Below, one piece after another: positions 40,366-51,402 of a stretch of DNA of 64,000 nucleotides. The number at the start of each line of letters is the position of its first letter. The first letter of the stretch is position 1. A model generated the notes under the pieces. It worked only from the letters and a program-made list of their open reading frames with translations, made no database searches and was not told the origin of the DNA. This stretch comes from Carposina sasakii (taxonomy: Eukaryota; Arthropoda; Insecta; Lepidoptera; Carposinidae), in NCBI GenBank assembly GCA_014607495.2, contig CP053171.1, forward strand, positions 2,108,001-2,172,000, read 5' to 3'. Position numbers and translations under genes: made by a program.

Positions 40366-42950
40366 GAATATTAGGGAAATAGAAACTGTATCAAAATATA
40401 ACATTCCAAATGTCATGGAGATTTGTGCTGTAGAACTTATAACTCATAAAATCACAATTGCATGCATATATAGACCTCCAAAAAACCAAAACAGAAAATA
40501 TTATTTTAGTTTATTTTTTAACAATCTCAGACTGTCGCTAGACTTGCTAACCGAAAAAAATAACAAAATTATACTGTGTGGGGACTTCAATATCAATATA
40601 TTAGAGAAATCGCAATATACCATTAAATTCCAGGATATAATATTGGCTTATAACCTTAAATTGTCTGTAAAGCAAATCACGAGATCCAGTAGCGGAACAT
40701 GCATAGATAACATTATTCATAATATACGGGGGGCGAAAACGGAGATTGTGGAACTCGCTTTATCTGATTATAAGGCCCAGCTAATGACATTTCCAGTAAA
40801 AAAGACTCCTACTTTAGACTACTGGTTTTCTCTGAAACGGGATTATTGTAAAGAAAATTTAAACAAATTCGAAAATTGTCTAAAACAACTTTCTTTTAAG
40901 GAAACTTATGACTCCAGGAATGCCGACGGGGCATTTGACACCTTTTATGATACTTTTAAATTAATCTATGATCTATGTTTCCCGGTCATAAAGAAGAAAA
41001 ACTGGACTAAAAAGAAGCCGAAATTGATTTCCAAAGGTATTAAAATATGTAGTAAACGTAGAAGAGCTTTATTATGGAAATACCGATTGTCAAAAGACAA
41101 TACTGACAAGTTACATTTCAAAACATTTTCGATTAGATTTAATAGAATTATAAAATTGACACAAAAATCTCAGAATGACAACTATATCCTTAATGCTACA
41201 AATAAATCAAAGGCGACATGGAATATTATTAATAATTATAAACAATACGTACCTAATGAAAACATAAGAGAATTGACCGTTAACAATAAAAAAAATCACA
41301 AATCCATATTTAATAGCCCAAACATTTAATGACTACTATGCTGATATGGTACAGACGCCTACAACAAATGATAAACAAAGCATAACTGTACGAAATCATA
41401 ACCATAAATCCATTTTTCTAAATCCAACTGACCCTAAAGAAATACATAGCATAATCAAAAGTCTAAAAAATACTAATAGCACGGGTTATGATGAAATTTC
41501 TACTTATGTCATAAAATGCGTGTGTACTCTTATTTCTCCTATTTTGAGCTACATAATTAACCTTTGTTTAGAACAAGGAGTATTCCCAACCAAATTAAAA
41601 AACACGGTCATAAAACCTGTACACAAAAAAGGTAATAAGTGCGACATATCCAATTACAGACCAGTGGCTCTGATACCAGTTTTCTCCAAAATCATTGAAA
41701 AAGTTATACATAAACGTATCAATCAATATTTTGAGAAAAAACAATTATTTACAGATAAACAAAAAGGATTCCGGAAAAATAAATCAATCAACTCCGCAAT
41801 ATATGAATTCGCTAATAAAATATACTCAAAAATTGATAAAAGGCAGCCGGTATTTGCGTTATTCTTAGATATGACGAAAGCATTTGACCATGTAGATCAT
41901 TTGATATTAATTAATAAATTAGAGGGATATGGTGTTAGAGGAGTAGCATCTGAATTACTGCACTCTTATTTGAATGGTAGAACACAGGTAACACACACAA
42001 ATAGAGTATGTATGAAAACAAAGACGGAAAAAATATTTTCATCTTCCCGCAAAATTGTAACTTATGGTGTTCCTCAGGGAAGTATCCTGGGACCGTTTTT
42101 GTTTTTAGTGTACATTAACGACTTACCTGACGTTATAATAAATAATACAATGATACTATTCGCCGATGATTGTACTATAGTGTGTAATAGCGAAGATGAG
42201 ATAATTACCAGCCTTAATGCAGTAAACGCCTGGCTACATAGAAACAACCTAAAAGTCAACTATCAGAAAACTAATTTAATTTAATTTAAACAGAAAAATA
42301 ATGAATTAACGAAGACAAAAATAAATTTTGATGGGATTGAAATACATGAGACTAAAGCCGCAAAATTTTTAGGACTCTATATCGATAGTGATATGAAATG
42401 GCAAACACACCTAGAGTTTGTACACTCAAATATGCTGACATTTTCATATGCACTGCGTAAACTGAGTAAAGTCGTTAGTAAAAAAGCAGTCATAACGGCA
42501 TATCATGGCTATGTTGTATCTAGACTGAGGTATGGAATTATTTTCTGGGGCAATGCAATAAATATACAGCGACTATTTATAGCCCAAAAGAGTTGCATCC
42601 GTGCAATCTGCAAATTGAAAATGAGAGAAAGCTGCAGGAATTCATTTAAAACACTTAAACTATTAACATTACCCTCAATATACGTATATGAAATTATAAT
42701 ACATATAAGACGTAATCCTCATTTGTATCCTCAAGTTGCAAGTGCAAGACGGTGCCACTTTTTGGAACCAAAACCAAATATTAAAACGACTCTCTTAAGA
42801 AATAGTGTGATAGGAATGTCTACTAAAATATACAATGCGTTGCCATCTGACATAATACAATGCAATAATTTAGTAACATTTAAGGCAAAACTACGCGCCT
42901 ATCTTATAGACAAGACAATTTACTCAGTGACTGAATTATTTGACAAATAA
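40366..42950 (+). pseudogene. LINE endonuclease-reverse transcriptase, disrupted
   Basis: Three stretches belong to one former protein. 40366-41327 encodes endonuclease residues (CIYRPP, LCGDFNINIL, LALSDYK) and a linker. A frame change near 41303-41315 moves to the frame reading AQTFNDYYADMVQ and on into reverse transcriptase, with ISNYRPVALIPVFSKIIEK, FALFLDMTKAFDHVDH, YGVPQGSILGP and the catalytic LFADD at 42156-42170. An in-frame TAA at 42282-42284 precedes the thumb region (KFLGLYIDSDMKWQTHL ... YHGYVVSRLRYGIIFWG), which stays in frame to 42950. One frameshift, one stop and the lost 5' end make this copy inactive, though the remaining protein is little decayed, suggesting a fairly recent insertion. 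Confidence 0.88.
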
Positions 42951-43201
42951 TATAATAATGCCTAAGTATAAATAATGGAGTTTCAACGACATGTGCTAAT
43001 AATGTTTCTTTATATGTAATTTAATTGAATGTTCTATTTAAATGTGATTGTTATTTAATTTTTATGTAAATGCTCTATGTATAAATTTGTACGCCAAATG
43101 GCAAATCACAGTGCACTATATTAACATAATTATGTACTCAACAACTTTATAACATGTGTATTACAAATGAATAAATTGAATTGAATTGAATTGAATTGAA
43201 T
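40366..43201 (+). mobile_element. 5'-truncated LINE with (TTGAA)n tail
   Basis: The non-LTR element carries the C-terminal part of an APE endonuclease, then reverse transcriptase, and ends in TTGAA repeats at about 43176-43201. The first ATG of its open frame (40364) spans the insertion junction, so the true N-terminus is lost. L2/CR1-group features are suggested by the tail and protein style; the clade is tentative. Confidence 0.85.
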
Positions 43202-43445
43202 ATATTATAAAATTATTAATAAAGAAAATGGAAAAAATTCTTCACCCGAGTGGGAATCGAACCCATGACCACTGCAAACCGTGCCAGCCGCTATAACCAC
43301 TAAGCCACCGGGTCAATTACTCGGATGACAATTTTTACCATCTCTTTTCTAAATTACATATTGGCAACGTTATTCTTCATCCCGATAGCTATACACTAGC
43401 CAAATCTCGGCAAACAAAGCTGAATCCCTCAGCACAATGTTTATA

Positions 43446-44159
43446 ATAATTTCATTTATTTTCGGAAAGAATATTACAATCCATTTGTTAGTAAGTACAT
43501 GAAAACACCACTTAATATCTATGTTAGTAAGACACAATTTAAATAGTTGTTTTCAACATGCTCTTACCCGAATAACATTAGGTATGTACCTAGGTACTTT
43601 TTCAAACATGTACTTTCATAAATTAGTTAATTAATGTCATTTAATGGCATACAATTTTAAATTTTTGTTTTATTCAATTTTAATGAAAGCGTTAATATTT
43701 AATGAAAAAATAAAAATTTCACCCACAATTGTTATGGATCTCGGTCTGAAATAAACGATTATAGGTATGTATTCCAATCTATCCATGGGCCCAAGAAACT
43801 TCAAAGAAACCCACGGAACCTTAAAAAACCATCATTTCAGAAGGTAAGGTAGGTAAGGTAGACGATTCGATTATCGATAAAAAAGTTTAAATTGTTTTGG
43901 CTCTGTTGGCTAAACTCTCGCGACTCCACTCTGCCCAGCCGGCGATGGCAAGGCAGAGGTGGGGTACTGTTTCTCGTCAGACCTCACTCCGGCGCCGGAG
44001 ATGTTGTGTATGTATTATTCTTACTCATTTCGATACACGACATTTAGCATATTTCTGTCCAATTCTGTGCGAATGCGACGGAAGATCACTCCTTCTATAT
44101 TATTCTCTTACCTTACCTTACTTACATACCGTCTCGTCCATGTTTTCCGTGAAATGATT
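43446..44159. other. Unassigned intergenic DNA
   Basis: No supported gene. GC content rises at 43900-44000 and a TTATCGATAA palindrome lies at about 43872. Short open frames there lack splice support. Confidence 0.3.
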
Positions 44160-44289
44160 GTCGCGGCTAGGGATGGTGCGTATTTACGCGACCTGGTTTT
44201 AAAACCAGGTTTTTACTTGGAAGTACGTAAACCAGGTACGGGCCGAAATACGCGGAAGACTTTGAAGTTCCAAATTTAAACCTTGAATC

Positions 44290-44710
44290 CAAAATTAAAC
44301 CTTAGGCTATATCTATTAAGGTGTATAATCGCGCTATGTGAAAGAAAATACTTTCAAAGTAAAAAAGTATTTTTTTGCCAGCGGGATTATATCACGCAGC
44401 CTTATTGAAATAAGGACTATTTTTCTATGAAATACTTTATTAGGCATCGGCGGCGCCCTGCACCTAACCAGGCGGGCCGATCGGAAGACTTTAAAAGTAT
44501 TTACGTTGCAAGTATCGGAGATAAATTAAACCTTAGGCTATATCTATTAAGGTGTATAATCCGTAACTGAAAGAATACTTTCAAAGAAAAAGTATTTTTT
44601 GCAAGCGGCATATTTAACACGCAGTTTAAGGACTATTTTCTCTGATACTTTAGTACCTAGGCATCGGCGGCCGGCAACCCGTGGAATACTTTAAGGTATT
44701 TATTTAATAA
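44290..44710 (+). repeat. Two-copy tandem duplication of about 230 bp
   Basis: AAACCTTAGGCTATATCTATT followed by AAGGTGTATAATC starts both copies (about 44298 and 44527). Both contain ATACTTTCAAAG and GGCATCGGCGGC. Confidence 0.75.
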
Positions 44711-44899
44711 TGGTATTTATTTTGTAGCACGATTATGTTCTTTATGTCTAAGAAAACTAGGATAATATTTCTATAAAAACCTTATTAACAACTGGGTACA
44801 AGTTGTTTGTTTACAGTACATACTTTCTACAGCGGACTCCAAATACTATAATATTTGATCGAAGTCCAAATAGTATGAAGCACGACTATACGTGAGCTA

Positions 44900-45235
44900 G
44901 CTCCTGCTGACAGCGCCAAAGCTGCGGCGCTGGAGTTTCAAAAGTGTGCAAAAGTAGGCAGTCTAATGGAAATTCTGTGCACGCTGCTGCTGACGGCGCC
45001 GGAGCTGTACCCGATTTAGACCTCCAAAAGTGTGCAAAAGTGGGCAGTCTAATGGATGTACTGTGCTCACTTCTGCTGACGGCGCCGGAGCTGTCCCCGT
45101 TTTGGACCTCCAAAAGTGTGCAAAAGTGGGCAGTTTAAAGGATGTGCTGTGCCCGCTTCTGCTGACGACGCAGGAGCTGTACCCGGTATGGACCTCCAAA
45201 AGTGTGCAGGAGTAGGAAGTCTCGTGGACGTGCTG
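44900..45235 (+). repeat. 86-bp minisatellite, about four units
   Basis: Units share CAAAAGTGTGCAAAAGTGGG, TGCTGACGGCGCCGGAGCTG and a TGGACCTC block. The unit length of 86 is not a multiple of three, so the open frames through it have no constant reading and are not treated as genes. It is GC-rich against an AT-rich setting. Confidence 0.85.
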
Positions 45236-45764
45236 TATACTGTGAAACACTTTTTTGGTACATTCATACATAGGTACATACTTAGATGAAAACAAAATAG
45301 CGGAAGATAGGGCACGTCCTTAAAATCGTCAACTAGAAATTAGGCATGCTACACAACTACACGCGCGAACACACACACAGCTGTAATTGTATTTAACGTT
45401 GTACACTACTGAGCGATAGAGACAAACCTATTTATTTCGACAGTAGCGCGAGCGAGACAAGCGCGTTTCAATAGAGCATCATCGGAATAATTTCGGATTG
45501 AGTCGTGTCAGCTCGTGTCCCAGACAATAACTATGGTAAAGCATCCCCGAGACGGTCAATTACGATTGACAATGTTTACGTCAATGACGCCAATTGATAC
45601 GAAAATTGACCGTTTACGCATAGCAATTGAAGCCATTGTCAATACGACTACGTTATTGACCGCAAATGATGAAAATTTGAATGAAGGCAATTGACGCGCC
45701 GTGTATTGACAGACATTGACGGCAATTGACAATCGTTTTGTTATTTATAATCGCGCCACCGAAC

Positions 45765-45970
45765 ATGGAGGACGTGTCGGAACACGAACTCGACGTGGCG
45801 TTAGCCGCTGGCGCCGATATTACAGAACGCGATTTTTCATTACTTTTAATATCGCTATATAGAGATTATCCTGTCTTGTGGAAAGTAAAAAACAAAGACT
45901 ACCTAGACAAAAACAAACGGTCGACTGCGTTAAAAAATATTACAAAATCATTGCGGATATACATACAGTG
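45765..45970 (+). pseudogene. MADF-domain protein of Harbinger, truncated
   Basis: The frame starts MEDVSEHELDVALAAGADIT and continues LLISLYRDYPVLWKVKN and KNKRSTALKNITKSL, the first helices of a MADF (Myb/SANT-like) domain. Such DNA-binding proteins are the second gene of Harbinger transposons. The frame ends where the inner element begins at 45966, so the rest of the domain is missing. Confidence 0.75.
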
Positions 45971-48456
45971 TGAGTCTGGATAAAGTGCACATATTGATGT
46001 GGGTGAAACTAGACTTATTTTTATCCACGGGAAAAATAAAAAAATAACTGTAGCATTTTTTTTCTTTTTTCATAGACTTTTATTTTATGAATTACTATTT
46101 TAGGCAGTTAAGAGTATTAGAAAACGACGTTATAACTTTTGAACTAAGTGGTCTATAAAGTTGAAACAAAAACAGTAATGATCGCAAATAATACGCGGTA
46201 CTGATAAAATTAAAAATGTATACACAAAAGTACCATAAATAAAAAAAACTTGTAGAACTAAGTTTTTTTTCCTATTTTTTTTGGTGTTTTCTCCAATAAT
46301 TGGGTACAGATTTCTCAAATAAGTTCCTCCAATCAAAAATGATTTTTTTATTATTTTAAGTTATTCTACATCGTATTAGCTTCCTAAAATAAAATTACCA
46401 CGTTTCCAATCCCAACACAATGTTTGCTATAGGCGGTCAAACAAAGGCATTATTATCTCACTTCCAGGTAGCGATCCTTTTTGAGAGTTAAAAAATATTG
46501 TAGTTATCCACGTTGGGTGCGGGGTGGCGGGGCGGGCTACCAAAGCCAATGAATGTCATAGAAAAACAATCATGTCTATTTTGAGTTAGTTATTTAGTTG
46601 CCACGAATTTTCGCTGCCACAACTTGTAGCTACTTTGTGCTCTACATTAGTTTGTTACGCGATGCCTGTTTTGAGTGAATTCCCGAACAATCACCTCGCT
46701 GATCTACATTTTTATTATGGGATGTGTCGAGGAAGTGCAAGAGGTGCACGAATAGCTTATTTAGCTGCCTTTCCCAACAGAAGGCCGATACCGTCAGCCC
46801 GAAACTTCCAAGAGGTCCACAGAAGGTTGGCGAATAGTGGACTTGGTTTAATCCGCGATCAGCGAGAGCAGCCGCCTCAACATGTAATTAATGTGGCCAC
46901 AGAAGAAGCCGTGTTGCGTGATTTATTGCTAATCCAACTGTTAGCACCAGACGTTTGGCTTTACGACACAACATATCACAAAAATCGGCGTGGCGCATTT
47001 TGAGAAATGAAGGACTACATCCCTATCACTAGGTCAAAGGGTGCAACATTTACATGATGATGTTGATTGGCGTCCCAGATGCGTTATGTCCGCTTGGATC
47101 CAGAGGAAAACTCGGGAAAATCCGGAGTTCCAAAAAACTATTCTTTGGATGTACGAAAGCCAATTTTCACGATTGAGACGGTATTACAAACTGTCGTAAC
47201 CTACACAAGTGTAGATCCGTAAGGGGGAAAATCCATATCTAAAAAGGTCGTCAACGTTTCAGCAACGGTTCTCAATAAATGTATGGGCAGCAATGCTCGA
47301 TGATCTACTGATCGGTCCAGTAGTACTGCCGGCAAGATTAACCGGGGAACGGTTTTTAGAACTACTGAGAGATGAGTTACCGTTTTTATTAGAAGAAGTG
47401 CCTCTTCAAACACGTAGAAGAATGTTTGTCAAAGGACGGTTGTTCCTGCACATAGTATGCCTACGTGATGTGAGAACTTTTTTGGATGAAAATTATCCAA
47501 ACCGTTAAGGATTGGTCGGGCAGGGCCTGTGGGATGGCCTGCGCGTTCCCTGATATGACACCCCTTGATTACTTTTATGGGGGACAATGAAGCAAAAAGT
47601 TTATAACTCCCCCATAAACACAGAGGCTGAACTGCAAGACAGAATCATGAATTGTTTTGCTGAATTAAAAACTGATGCCGAGATGATTCGCAGAGCACGC
47701 AGCAAATTGTATTACGAGCAGGAGTGTGCTTGCAACAAAGAGGTGGACATTTTGAACATTTAATGCACTAGATGTAACGTGCAAAGTTAGTTTAAATTTT
47801 ATGTGTTTAATTTTAAGCAGAATTAAGTATGATTTACGTATTTAGCTTATTAATGATTGATGTGATTATTATAATAAGTATTTTTATTTGTAGCATACCT
47901 GTAGAGGGCAAGTATTTAACAGACAGTTACGCCTCTGGACTGCCTTGGTTTGATCGCCCATACCAAACATTATGTCTGTATCTTAGAGACGTGGTAATTT
48001 ATTTAGGAAGCTAATACGATGTAGAATAACTTAAAATAATAGGAAAAAATATTTTGATTGGAAACTTATTTTAGAGACGTAATCTGCCAACATTATTGCC
48101 CGTTTAGAAAACACTGGTGAAAAAATAGTAGAAAAAATGACTACCAATAAGTTCTACAAGTTTTTAGTTTTTATTTATGGTACTTTACATACCGTGTATA
48201 CATTTTTTAATTTTTCAGTACCGCGTATTATTTGCGATCATTACTGTTTTTGTTTCAACTTTATAGACCACTTAGTTCAAAAGTTATAACGTTTTCTAAT
48301 ACTTTTGTGACTGCAACTCAAATAGTAATTCATACGAAATAAAAAGTCTATGAAAAAAGAAAAAAAATGCCACAGTTATTTTTTTATTTTTCCCGTGGAT
48401 AAAAATAAGTCTAGCTTCACCCACATCAATATGTGCACTTTATCCAGACTCACACA
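45966..48456 (+). mobile_element. Tc1/mariner-like element with ~450-bp inverted repeats
   Basis: The left arm (45966-46403) and right arm (about 47990-48456) are inverted copies along about 440-465 bp, beginning GTGTGAGTCTGGATAAAGTG at the outer ends and reaching TTACCACGT / ACGTGGTAA inside. TA lies at both outer borders. The transposase remnant is at 46635-47763. Confidence 0.82.
46635..47763 (+). pseudogene. Tc1/mariner-superfamily transposase, degenerate
   Basis: The N-terminal frame has a helix-turn-helix DNA-binding region (LADLHFYYGMCRGSARGARI, FPNRRPIPSARNFQEVHRRL, as in DUF4817 proteins). After a stop near 47003, pieces in shifted frames give RVQHLHDDVDWRPRCVMSAW, NPEFQKTILWMYESQFSR, MWAAMLDDLLIGPVVLPARL and, near the end, DMTPLDYF and AELQDRIMNCFAELKTD. 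The first catalytic Asp is replaced (WMYES where the family has W-DES) and the QHDGAP region is frameshifted. It cannot be active as read. Confidence 0.82.
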
Positions 48457-48465
48457 TAAACTAAT

Positions 48466-48616
48466 GTCTCAAATGACTCTTGGTCCATTCGAATGAAATT
48501 TTTATAGTCATCCGGCTCCATTTCTTGCAGAGTTCTTTGTAAATGCTCATGAGTGAATCTATATCTTAATTTGTACCATTCCTTGGACCAACGTCTGGTT
48601 TTTTTCTTTTTTTTTT
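48466..48616 (-). pseudogene. Harbinger transposase N-terminus
   Basis: On the minus strand the frame reads KKTRRWSKEWYKLRYRFTHE and then LQEMEPDDYKNFIRMDQESF. This is the conserved start of PIF/Harbinger nucleases (RRWW, then FRMS-FD). It ends at the border of the inner element; the DDE catalytic part is absent. Confidence 0.8.
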
Positions 48617-49544
48617 AGAAAAAGCAAGAGTTATTGCCAAAAACGTCTGTGTTTGAAATCATTATCCTCTTTAATTTAAAAATCAACACGACTTTGCCGC
48701 GTCCCCATTGAGCGACAACCGATAGCAACTGAGGCATGCGCGCCAATGATGCGCATTGAAAGAGTGTCAGAGATTCAATTGCCCGTCATTTGAAACGAAT
48801 ATTCACGTAAAACATTGTCAATCGCAATTGACCGTCTCGGGGACGCTTAAGAAGCTACTGCAAAAACGAAACACAGCGGGCGCATTCGCACACGCACGGC
48901 ACGTGTTTGCTTGTTTAACTTGTCGTTTATATTTTTATCTCGCTCTGCAAAATGGCGATCAAAACAATAAGTGAATTTACAATTATTAACCTAAGAATTT
49001 AAAGTTTTCGTGTACTTATGCGTGAAAAGTTATTCCATGTGATTTGTTTTTTTTTTGAGTGATTAGTACAACGCACAAAAGCACATGATGGCATTTTGAT
49101 AACTTTTACCCCGCTTAAAATAAAAAAAGAATTTCTTCCGTCACACGAGCGCGCTATTGCTACTCTCAACTGCAAATGAGTAAAATCAGGCGACATTGGC
49201 CTAATTTAAGCGGTCCACGCGCTGGGGACGAGTCAAATAGAACATAGTCTATTTTGTTTTCATCTAAGGGTACATACTGTAATTAAAACTTCCTACAACA
49301 AGAGAATGAAGTATTTAAAGTATTTCGTTGTCCATTCGCTATAATGTTCCTTATTACAGTCACGATAAGGATTAATTTCCTACGTAGTTAAAAAATACTT
49401 TAAAGTATCTGGAAACCTGGTTTTTTGCCCTGGTACGAATTGATGGACGTACTTTGAAGCCCTGGTACGCAAATCGTCAAGTACGACCCATGTCTACTCG
49501 CGGCGTTCTAGGTTGTCGCGACAACGCGAAGTTTTTATATATAT

Positions 49545-50460
49545 ATTTTTTTAGTTTATCCCGAAGGAAAGGCAAGGGGAACTAAGCCCATACAGCCATT
49601 GTCTTTAGTAAATGATTTCTGAATTTATGATGGATGATAATGATGATGATGAATGGAAACGTCGGGAAAATCCTCAAAAACAAGTGTAAAATTAGTCAAA
49701 ATGAAAAATTATTGCAGAAACAACTTACATGCGCCCATGAAGAGATCGTAATCCGGCTAAAGTTTTACTCGGCTTACCTGCGTATAAAACCATGCACACA
49801 CACTAGATTCACATCACAAGTAATCAAAATATAACTTATCTACCAGAAAACATCACTTTACGGACACATGCAAGCTATTTAAAAATAATTTTTGATTTTC
49901 ACAAGAAAATTACACCTGCATCCTTCCAGTTTTTCCCGCCGAATCCGAAGTTTTTATAATGTGGTAAATTTTTTTTTTCTTTAGTTTATCCCGAAGGAAA
50001 GGCAAGGGGAACTAAGCCCATACAGCCATTGTCTTTAGTAAATGATTTCTGAATTTATGATAGATCATAATGATGATGATGAATGGAAACGTCGGGAAAA
50101 TCCTCAAGAACAAGTGTAAAGTTAGTCAAAATGAGAAATAATTGCAGAAACAACTTACATGGGCCCATGAAGAGATCGTATTCCGGCTAAAGTTTTACTC
50201 TAATGTGGTTAAGCGCTTAGTCGTAAAGTCACACACAAAGTTTTATCGCGACTACGCAACATTTTTAATAGTTTATCCCGAACGAAAGGCAAGGGGAACT
50301 AAGCCCATACAGCCATTGTCTTCTGTAAATGATTTCTGAATTTATAATGATGTATGATAATGATGGATGATGAATGGAAACGTCGGGAAAATCCTCAAAG
50401 CGAATGAAAAAATAGTTAAAATCAAAATGAACTGCAGAAACAACTTACATAAGCCGTGAA
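49545..50460 (-). repeat. Three poly(A)-tailed retroposon copies, minus
   Basis: Each begins (on the plus strand) with a T run and TAGTTTATCCCGAAGGAAAG, then GGGGAACTAAGCCCATACAG and ATGGAAACGTCGGGAAAATC. Starts are near 49553, 49983 and 50268. The first is nearly full length (to about 49945); the other two are truncated. Confidence 0.8.
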
Positions 50461-50739
50461 ATTCTCGGGTAGAGCTTGAATTTTCAAAAATTAATAGACA
50501 ACTTACTTGAGTTATGTAGTAAATACAAGAAAAAATTTTGCTCGCACATCTATTATGTGACTAAGCAATCTTTCACTTTTCAATAATTATGGGGCTCGTA
50601 AACTCCAAAAAAATCTTGGTTATGTCTATCCTATTGTAATGTTTTAGCAATGGTCAGAAATTCTCGGTAGAGCTTGAATTTTCAAGAAGGTAATAGACAA
50701 GTTACGTAGTAAATACGAGAAAAAAAAAATTGGCGCTCG

Positions 50740-51135
50740 CGGCGGGCAAAGCTGGAAGGTGTAATTTTCTTGTGAAAATCAATAATTATTTGTAAATGGC
50801 TTGCAAGTGTCTGTAAAGTGATGTTTTCTGGTAGATAAGTTCTATTTTGATTACTTGTGATGTGAATCTAGTGCGTGTGCATGGTTTTATACGCAGGTAA
50901 GCTGAGTAAAACTTTAGCCGGAATACGATCTCTTCATGGGCCCATGTAAGTTGTTTCTGGAATCATTTTTCATTTTGATTAACTTTACACTTGTTCTTGA
51001 GGATTTTTTCGACGTTTCCATTCATCATCATCATTATCATCCATCATAATTCATAAATCATTTACTATAGACAATGGCTGTATGGCCTTAGTTCCCCTTG
51101 CCTTTCCTTCGGGATAAACTAAACAAAAAAAAATA
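50740..51135 (+). repeat. Poly(A)-tailed retroposon, plus, near a gene start
   Basis: Same family in the opposite orientation, ending CCTTCGGGATAAACTAAACA with an A run. Its tail lies about 270 bp upstream of the CoA-transferase ATG. Confidence 0.8.
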
Positions 51136-51402
51136 TATCTATGGCTCTTTCTTCAGCTTCGGAGCGAGACGATCGAGTGTTCTTGTTTGTTATATTTTAT
51201 TGTTATAGTTCAATTATTCAAATTCATTTTGTATTCAAGCAAAGGAATGATAAGAGTGTGAAATGAAACATTGGATGGTGTAATTACTAGGCGTTAGTGA
51301 GGTGTTCTCGCCCTTTTAAATCTTATTAGTGGTCTACATAAATAAGTTAGTCTCTCTGTGATCGTGGTTTTCAATAAATTAATTACACGTACATAAATTA
51401 AA

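Larger units (their letters stand above)
39945..43445 (-). repeat. Tandem array of tRNA-module units, split by a LINE
   Basis: The end of one unit (39945-40010), a full unit (about 40010-40365) and a further unit (43202-43442) are in head-to-tail order. A LINE sits between AGATATTAT (ending 40365) and ATATTATAA (from 43202). Joined, the two sides give exactly the junction seen uninterrupted at 23245-23260. Confidence 0.8.
45540..48847. mobile_element. PIF/Harbinger element with TAA duplication
   Basis: The ends AGCATCCCCGAGACGGTCAA and, on the minus strand from the right, AGCGTCCCCGAGACGGTCAA are inverted with one mismatch. The flanks are TAA at 45537-45539 and 48848-48850. CAATTGAC-type motifs recur in the left 200 bp. 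It holds the start of a MADF gene on the plus strand and the start of a Harbinger transposase on the minus strand, the usual convergent layout. The centre is replaced by a Tc1/mariner-like element. Confidence 0.88.
44168..49496. mobile_element. 5.3-kb hAT-type element, host of nested insertions
   Basis: The left end TAGGGATGGTGCGTATTTAC and the right end, which on the minus strand reads TAGACATGGGTCGTACTTGA, are inverted. The flanks are GTCGCGGC (44160-44167) and CTCGCGGC (49497-49504), 7 of 8 identical. Subterminal ATACTTTNAAAGTAT-like palindromes and CCTGGT motifs cluster near both ends (44200-44700 and 49300-49460). The element has no recognisable hAT transposase of its own. Inside are a duplicated 240-bp block, an 86-bp minisatellite and a Harbinger element. 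The fragment at 3165-3930 is a second copy. Confidence 0.78.

Noticed and set aside
44886..45315. Several overlapping open frames of 60-110 codons
   Set aside because: They are produced by the 86-bp minisatellite, shift frame from unit to unit and have no family resemblance.
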